A stretch of 64,000 nucleotides of DNA. Source: JAIVJZ01 sp035645695 (GTDB taxonomy: Bacteria > Acidobacteriota > Blastocatellia > Pyrinomonadales > Pyrinomonadaceae). This document shows positions 59,809 through 64,000 of this stretch, piece after piece (the stretch's first letter is position 1; the number at the start of each line of letters is the position of its first letter). The notes beneath the pieces were generated by a model. The model saw only the letters and a list, made by a program, of their open reading frames with translations, did not search any database and was not told the origin of the DNA. A program made the position numbers and the translations under genes. Location: assembly GCA_035645695.1 (NCBI GenBank), contig DASQMC010000070.1, positions 149,020 to 213,019 on the forward strand, written 5' to 3'.

Positions 59809-62484
59809 GTGCCGCGGGCGCGCGCTCCTATTCAGGCGGCGGAGGTCTTTCGGTTCACAATCTTGCGTTCCCTCTTGTGCATTAAAAATCTTTCGGCCGG
59901 CGGGACGCGTTTGCTTCTGGCATGGTGCGCCTTCGCGTGTCTCGCGAACTGTTTCGCCCCCCCGGCGCGCGCGCAGCAACAGCAGGCGAACCCGGTCGAG
60001 CGCAAGGTGCTGAACCCGATCACGGACACGCCGAACGTCAACCCGCTCCAACAGGAACAGCCCATCCGGCCGCGCCTGCCCGTGCGCGCCGGTAACGCCG
60101 CCGATCAGTCAACCGAGAGACTCGACGTTGACAGCGACAGGCAAACCGTGACGGGGCCGGAAGGCGCGCGCGTCGTCGTCAACGAGGGAAACGTCGATGC
60201 GCGCATCGGCATATTTCGTCTACAGGCCGACAAGGTGACGGTTTACGAGGCGACGAACCGCGTCGTGGCCGAAGGCAACGTCGTGTTCGATCAGGGCGAG
60301 TTGCAGCGCATCACGGGCACGCGCGCCGAGTTTAACTACGCCACCAAGCTCGGCTTCTTCCTCAACTCCACGGGCTTCACCAACCAGACCGAAGACGGCA
60401 CGGTGCTCCACTTCACGGCCGACCGCGTGGAGAAAGTGTCCGCCAATCGTTTCGTCATCGCCAACGGCGAGATCACGGCTTGCGACGAAGAGACGCCGAA
60501 GTGGAGTTTCACGGCCAAGCGAACCGAGGTCACGCTGAACGACCGCGTGCGTGCGCGCAACCCGAAGTTCAAGGTGAAGGGCGTGACGGTTGTGCCGCTG
60601 CCCTACGTCTCCGTTTCGCTCAAAAAGCGCGACCGCGCTTCCGGCTTCCTGACGCCGACCTTCAGCGGGTCGGGACAGAAGGGCTTCCGCCTCTCGAACG
60701 CCTACTACCAGACGCTCGGCCGCTCGGCCGACATCACCTTCAGAAACGACCTCTACACCGGGCGCGGCCTCGGCCTCGGCGCAGACCTGCGCACGCGCGC
60801 CAACTCGCGCTCTTACTTCAACCTCGGTTTCTTCACCGTCAAAGATCGCATCTTCGGCGGGAAGGAGAGCGCGGAGCGGCCGGATCAGGGTGGGTCGAGT
60901 TTCTACGCCGACGGCGTGCATTATTTCCCGAACGGCTTTCTCGCCGCCGCCGACGTTAACATCACTTCCAACCTCGCCTTCCGGCAGGTCTTCTCCGACA
61001 ACATCCAACAGGCCATCTCGCCCGAAGAACGCTCGCAGATCTTCGTCAACAAGAACGCGGGCGGTTACAGTTTCAACCTTCTCGCGCGCAATCAGGTGAC
61101 ATCTCTGCCGAACGCGCGCATCCGCATACGCAATCTGCCGAGCATCGAAGTGGAGAAGCGGCCTTCGCCCGTCAGCTATTTTGAAAAGTTGGCCGTCTAC
61201 TTTTCTTTCGACGCCGCGCTCGAAGGCGTGAGCCGCAAGGAGACGGTCGAAGACCTCGCGACGTTCAGGCTTGAGGCGAACGGCGAACCCATCATCACGC
61301 CGTCCGTCGTGCAACGTCTCGACGTGAACCCGACCTTCTCAGTTCCCGTCCATCACAACGGTTGGTCTGCGACGGCGACCGCCTCGCTCCGCGGCACTTA
61401 TTACTCGAACTCCATCGACCCGCTGACACGCCTCGTGCTCGGCCGCGACGTGTCGCGCGTCTATGCCGACATCAGTCTCGACGCCCGCCCGCCCGCGCTC
61501 GCGCGCAATTTTTACCGCGACGACAACTCTCTGCGCTTCCGCCACGTCGTCGAGCCTTACGTCGTCTACAGGAAGATCACCGGCGTCAATAATTTCCCGC
61601 GCATCATCCGCTTCGACTCCATCGACGCCGTCGCCGACACGAACGAGATCGAGTACGGCTTGTCGAACCGCTTCTTCAAACGCCATTCAATCGAAAACGT
61701 GAGCGGCAGGACGACGCCCGCAGATGGAGCGACGAACGGAAACGCGAACGGCGCGGCGAACGGAAGCGTCAACGGCGCGGCGAACGGTAACGGAGCCGGC
61801 AAATCGCTCTCGCCGGTGTCGAGTCGTCCCGAAGAGGTGTTGTCCGTCACGGTGCGCGGCAAGTATTTCTTCGATCCCTATTTCGGCGGCGCGCTCATCG
61901 CGGGCAGGCGCAACCAGTTCTACCCGATCAACACGTTCTCCGGTTTCACTTACGGCGGCGTGCCGCGCCGCTTCTCGCCCATCAACGTCGAGGCGCGCTA
62001 TCGCCCGCACCCGAACCTGACGGCCGACGCGCGCACCAATCTGGACGTGCAGGGCGGCGGCGTGCGCGACCTCGCCATCAGCTTCGGCATCAACCGGCGG
62101 CTCGTGCAGGCGTTCCAGACCTTCTACTACACGCGCGCCATCTCGCTCGCGCCCTCGCTCAGGCCATTCGCCGACGCGCGCGGCAGAGAGGCGGGCACGT
62201 TGCGCGGGGCGCAGTGGAGCCCGTATATTTTCGTCGGCAACCGCGAGCGCGGGCTGTTCGGCGGCATGGCCTTGTTCTTCGACTTCCAGAACCGGGTGGG
62301 CAAAAACTCGCCGCTCATCAGTTCGACCGTCACGGTCGGTTACGGTTGGGATTGCTGCGCCGTGACGCTACAGGACGCGTTCTTCAACCTCGGCCTGCGC
62401 AAAGAAAACCGCGTCGTGTTCAGTTTCCGCTTGAACGGTATCGGCGCATTCGGCACGGAGCAGATCGGCCAGAATTTCCGCTAG
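59809..62484 (+). CDS. lptD: LPS-assembly protein LptD
   Basis: 891 residues. It inserts lipopolysaccharide into the outer leaflet. A signal peptide (LLLAWCAFACLANCFAPPARAQ, to about 55) precedes the N-terminal jelly-roll part (about 100-240: DRQTVTGPEGARVVVNEGNV, VVAEGNVVFDQGELQRITG) and a beta barrel to the end (LRKENRVVFSFRLNGIG). A Gly/Asn-rich stretch (about 645-665) interrupts the barrel in a probable outside loop. The start is uncertain: GTG at 59809 or TTG at 59863. lptE was not seen. Confidence 0.9.
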   Translation: MPRARAPIQAAEVFRFTILRSLLCIKNLSAGGTRLLLAWCAFACLANCFAPPARAQQQQANPVERKVLNPITDTPNVNPLQQEQPIRPRLPVRAGNAADQSTERLDVDSDRQTVTGPEGARVVVNEGNVDARIGIFRLQADKVTVYEATNRVVAEGNVVFDQGELQRITGTRAEFNYATKLGFFLNSTGFTNQTEDGTVLHFTADRVEKVSANRFVIANGEITACDEETPKWSFTAKRTEVTLNDRVRARNPKFKVKGVTVVPLPYVSVSLKKRDRASGFLTPTFSGSGQKGFRLSNAYYQTLGRSADITFRNDLYTGRGLGLGADLRTRANSRSYFNLGFFTVKDRIFGGKESAERPDQGGSSFYADGVHYFPNGFLAAADVNITSNLAFRQVFSDNIQQAISPEERSQIFVNKNAGGYSFNLLARNQVTSLPNARIRIRNLPSIEVEKRPSPVSYFEKLAVYFSFDAALEGVSRKETVEDLATFRLEANGEPIITPSVVQRLDVNPTFSVPVHHNGWSATATASLRGTYYSNSIDPLTRLVLGRDVSRVYADISLDARPPALARNFYRDDNSLRFRHVVEPYVVYRKITGVNNFPRIIRFDSIDAVADTNEIEYGLSNRFFKRHSIENVSGRTTPADGATNGNANGAANGSVNGAANGNGAGKSLSPVSSRPEEVLSVTVRGKYFFDPYFGGALIAGRRNQFYPINTFSGFTYGGVPRRFSPINVEARYRPHPNLTADARTNLDVQGGGVRDLAISFGINRRLVQAFQTFYYTRAISLAPSLRPFADARGREAGTLRGAQWSPYIFVGNRERGLFGGMALFFDFQNRVGKNSPLISSTVTVGYGWDCCAVTLQDAFFNLGLRKENRVVFSFRLNGIGAFGTEQIGQNFR

Positions 62485-62650
62485 CGCTCGCCGCGTCCCG
62501 CGCGCCCGAAAAAAGCCCCTCCGGCATCCGAAATATCTTGCGCGCGCGTACATCTTTTAGGCGGCTTTTCGGCATCTGAACGGGGGTTCAAAAACCTTTG
62601 ACAGCAGCTTTCGCCGGACACCCCCCGCAGTACTAATTTTCAGGCCATTT

Positions 62651-62677
62651 TTGACGAATCGTAACCCGCGTTATAAC
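62651..62677 (+). promoter_or_regulatory. Possible promoter of the S8 peptidase gene
   Basis: TTGACG (62651-62656) and TATAAC (62672-62677) with a 15-base spacer, 42 bases before the ATG. The spacer is shorter than usual. Confidence 0.3.
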
Positions 62678-62718
62678 ACCTTCAGGCCGGTGGTTTTTTT
62701 CATACAGGAGAATTACGG

Positions 62719-64000
62719 ATGTTTCGTTCCCCGTCAGGCCGCAAACCGGCACGCGCCGCGCGCCGCATCGCTCTGGTCGTCAGCCTGTTGGCCGTCGCCG
62801 CCGGTATCCCCTACGTCAATTCGGCGGGCGCATGGCAGCAGGACGAAGAAGTCAGGCCGCGCTTGAAGTCTGTCGTCAAAGGGCAGGCCAACATCGTCGA
62901 GGGCGCGGATTTCGTCCCCGGCGAGGTGCTCGTGCGTTTCCGCACCGAGACGGCGGCCAAGACGGCGGAATCCGCCTTGCGCGCCGACGACGACGACGGG
63001 CAGGTGAGCGTCGAACGCTTCGGCGGGTCGGAGATGGTGAAGGGTTTGCGCCTCGCCAAAGTTGACCCGGCGCGCACCCTCGAAGCGGTCGCCGAACTGG
63101 CGAACCGCGACGACGTGCTCTACGCCGAGCCGAACTACATCTGGCGCACCAGCCGCACGCCGAACGACCCCTGCTTCAACAGCGTCGCGCCGTGTCCTGT
63201 CTTGAACGGTATGTATGGCCTGAACAAAATTGGCGCGCCCGCCGCGTGGGATACGACCGTGGGCAGCAGAAGCGTCGTCGTCGGCGTGCTCGACGGCGGC
63301 GTGGATGTCAACCATGACGATTTGAGGGCGAACATCTGGACGAACCCCAATGATCCTGCCGGTGATGCGAATGGAGATGGTAATCCTGACGACGATGGCA
63401 ACGGATTCGTCGATGACATACACGGCTGGGACTTCCACAACAACAACAGTTCCGTCTTCGACAATGAGAGCAGCGACGCCCACGCCACGCACGTCGCGGG
63501 CACAATCGGCGCGCACGGCGACAACAGCCTCGGCGTGACGGGCGTCAACTGGGAAGTCAGCATCGTCTCCATCAAGGTGCTCGGCCCGGGGAGCGGCTCG
63601 GTCTCGAACATCATCAAGGGTTACAACTACGCGCTCGACTTGCGCACGCGCCGCGGCGTTAATCTGCGCGTGCTGAACAATTCATACGGCGGCGCGGGCA
63701 AGTCGCTGGCCGCCCTCGACGCCATCAATCAACTCAACAACGCGGGCATCCTCTTCGTCGCCGCCGCGGGCAACGATGCGCGCGACAACTTCAGCTACCC
63801 GGCCTTTCCCGCGAACTACGACACGCCGAACGTGATCGCCGTCGCTTCGACTACCAGCAGCGACGCGCTTTCGGGTTTCTCCAACTTCGGCGCGCGCCTC
63901 GTCAGCATCGGCGCGCCCGGTTCGAGCATCCTGAGCACCGTGCCGAACAACAGTTACGCCACATACAGCGGCACTTCGATGGCGACGCCGCACGTGGCGG
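62719..64000 (+). CDS. S8 family subtilisin-like serine peptidase, 3' end cut by the window
   Basis: 427 residues are visible and the frame runs off the end. A signal peptide (to about residue 36) and a propeptide (67-138, FVPGEVLVRF to LYAEPNY) precede the catalytic domain. The triad is Asp192 in VGVLDGGVD, His258 in DAHATHVAGT and Ser420 in GTSMATPHVA; the oxyanion Asn352 is in AAAGND. DANGDGNPDDDGNGFVDD (217-233) is a calcium-loop-like insertion. Usual DGHGTH reads DAHATH here. AGGAG lies nine bases before the ATG. C-terminal domains, if any, are outside the window. Confidence 0.93.
   Translation, partial: MFRSPSGRKPARAARRIALVVSLLAVAAGIPYVNSAGAWQQDEEVRPRLKSVVKGQANIVEGADFVPGEVLVRFRTETAAKTAESALRADDDDGQVSVERFGGSEMVKGLRLAKVDPARTLEAVAELANRDDVLYAEPNYIWRTSRTPNDPCFNSVAPCPVLNGMYGLNKIGAPAAWDTTVGSRSVVVGVLDGGVDVNHDDLRANIWTNPNDPAGDANGDGNPDDDGNGFVDDIHGWDFHNNNSSVFDNESSDAHATHVAGTIGAHGDNSLGVTGVNWEVSIVSIKVLGPGSGSVSNIIKGYNYALDLRTRRGVNLRVLNNSYGGAGKSLAALDAINQLNNAGILFVAAAGNDARDNFSYPAFPANYDTPNVIAVASTTSSDALSGFSNFGARLVSIGAPGSSILSTVPNNSYATYSGTSMATPHVA

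Overview
The window is high-GC DNA (about 65-70% by eye, apart from two lower-GC patches) and reads as part of the chromosome of a Gram-negative acidobacterium, most likely of the Blastocatellia/Pyrinomonadaceae type. The evidence is a GWxTD-domain lipid-pathway-style exported protein, lipid A and LPS genes (lpxA, lpxD, lpxB, lptD), a zinc-ribbon/Ser-Thr kinase/WD40 receptor, a choice-of-anchor B protein, and a TPR-HTH-REC regulator next to a tiny exported peptide. There are about 49 protein genes that I can support (two cut by the window ends, one pseudogene) and one tRNA. The lineage is an inference; no rRNA is present.

Layout. 1-9.1 kb: truncated YceH-like gene, SET-domain protein, tandem M16 peptidase, nadB, endonuclease V, GWxTD protein. 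9.4-11.1 kb: a low-GC type II restriction-modification pair, apparently acquired. 11.2-15.2 kb: tatC with a large periplasmic insertion, tatB/tatA, VOC protein, nitroreductase, cytoplasmic BtuF-like binding protein. 15.3-22 kb: ATP-dependent DNA ligase, Dps, and two tandem GT-C-like membrane proteins, the second killed by two in-frame stops. 22.2-34.9 kb: a rare MFS-alpha/beta-hydrolase fusion, AhpD-like protein, esterase, choice-of-anchor B protein, then a co-directional run (GNAT, EamA, trans-sulfuration enzyme, PhzF, small ORF, zinc dehydrogenase, hydrolase).

35-42.5 kb is a lysine/diaminopimelate gene cluster on the minus strand: lysC, dapE-like, dapB, dapA, dapD, aminotransferase, asd. 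Genes overlap by ATGA or TTGA where they touch; each of the three gaps holds a heptanucleotide repeat array. 42.7-48 kb: DUF4385 and spore-photoproduct-lyase-family genes, tRNA-Gln, an exported protein, and a radical SAM enzyme resembling tetraether-lipid synthase. 48.4-50.8 kb: TPR-HTH-REC regulator and a divergent 80-residue exported peptide, which is the best candidate here for an undescribed signalling module. 51.2-64 kb: lpxA, lpxD, lpxB, lptD, the kinase, and a truncated S8 peptidase.

Repeats are the second theme. Short arrays with 7-base units (AGTTTTC, GAACGAT, GAGATTT, YTCTRAY, CGTRAAT) fill intergenic spaces and often supply the last codons of the gene before them. Two copies of a 230-247 bp MITE-like element with terminal inverted repeats are present, as are 35-36 bp perfect inverted repeats and three long nearly loopless palindromes between gene ends.
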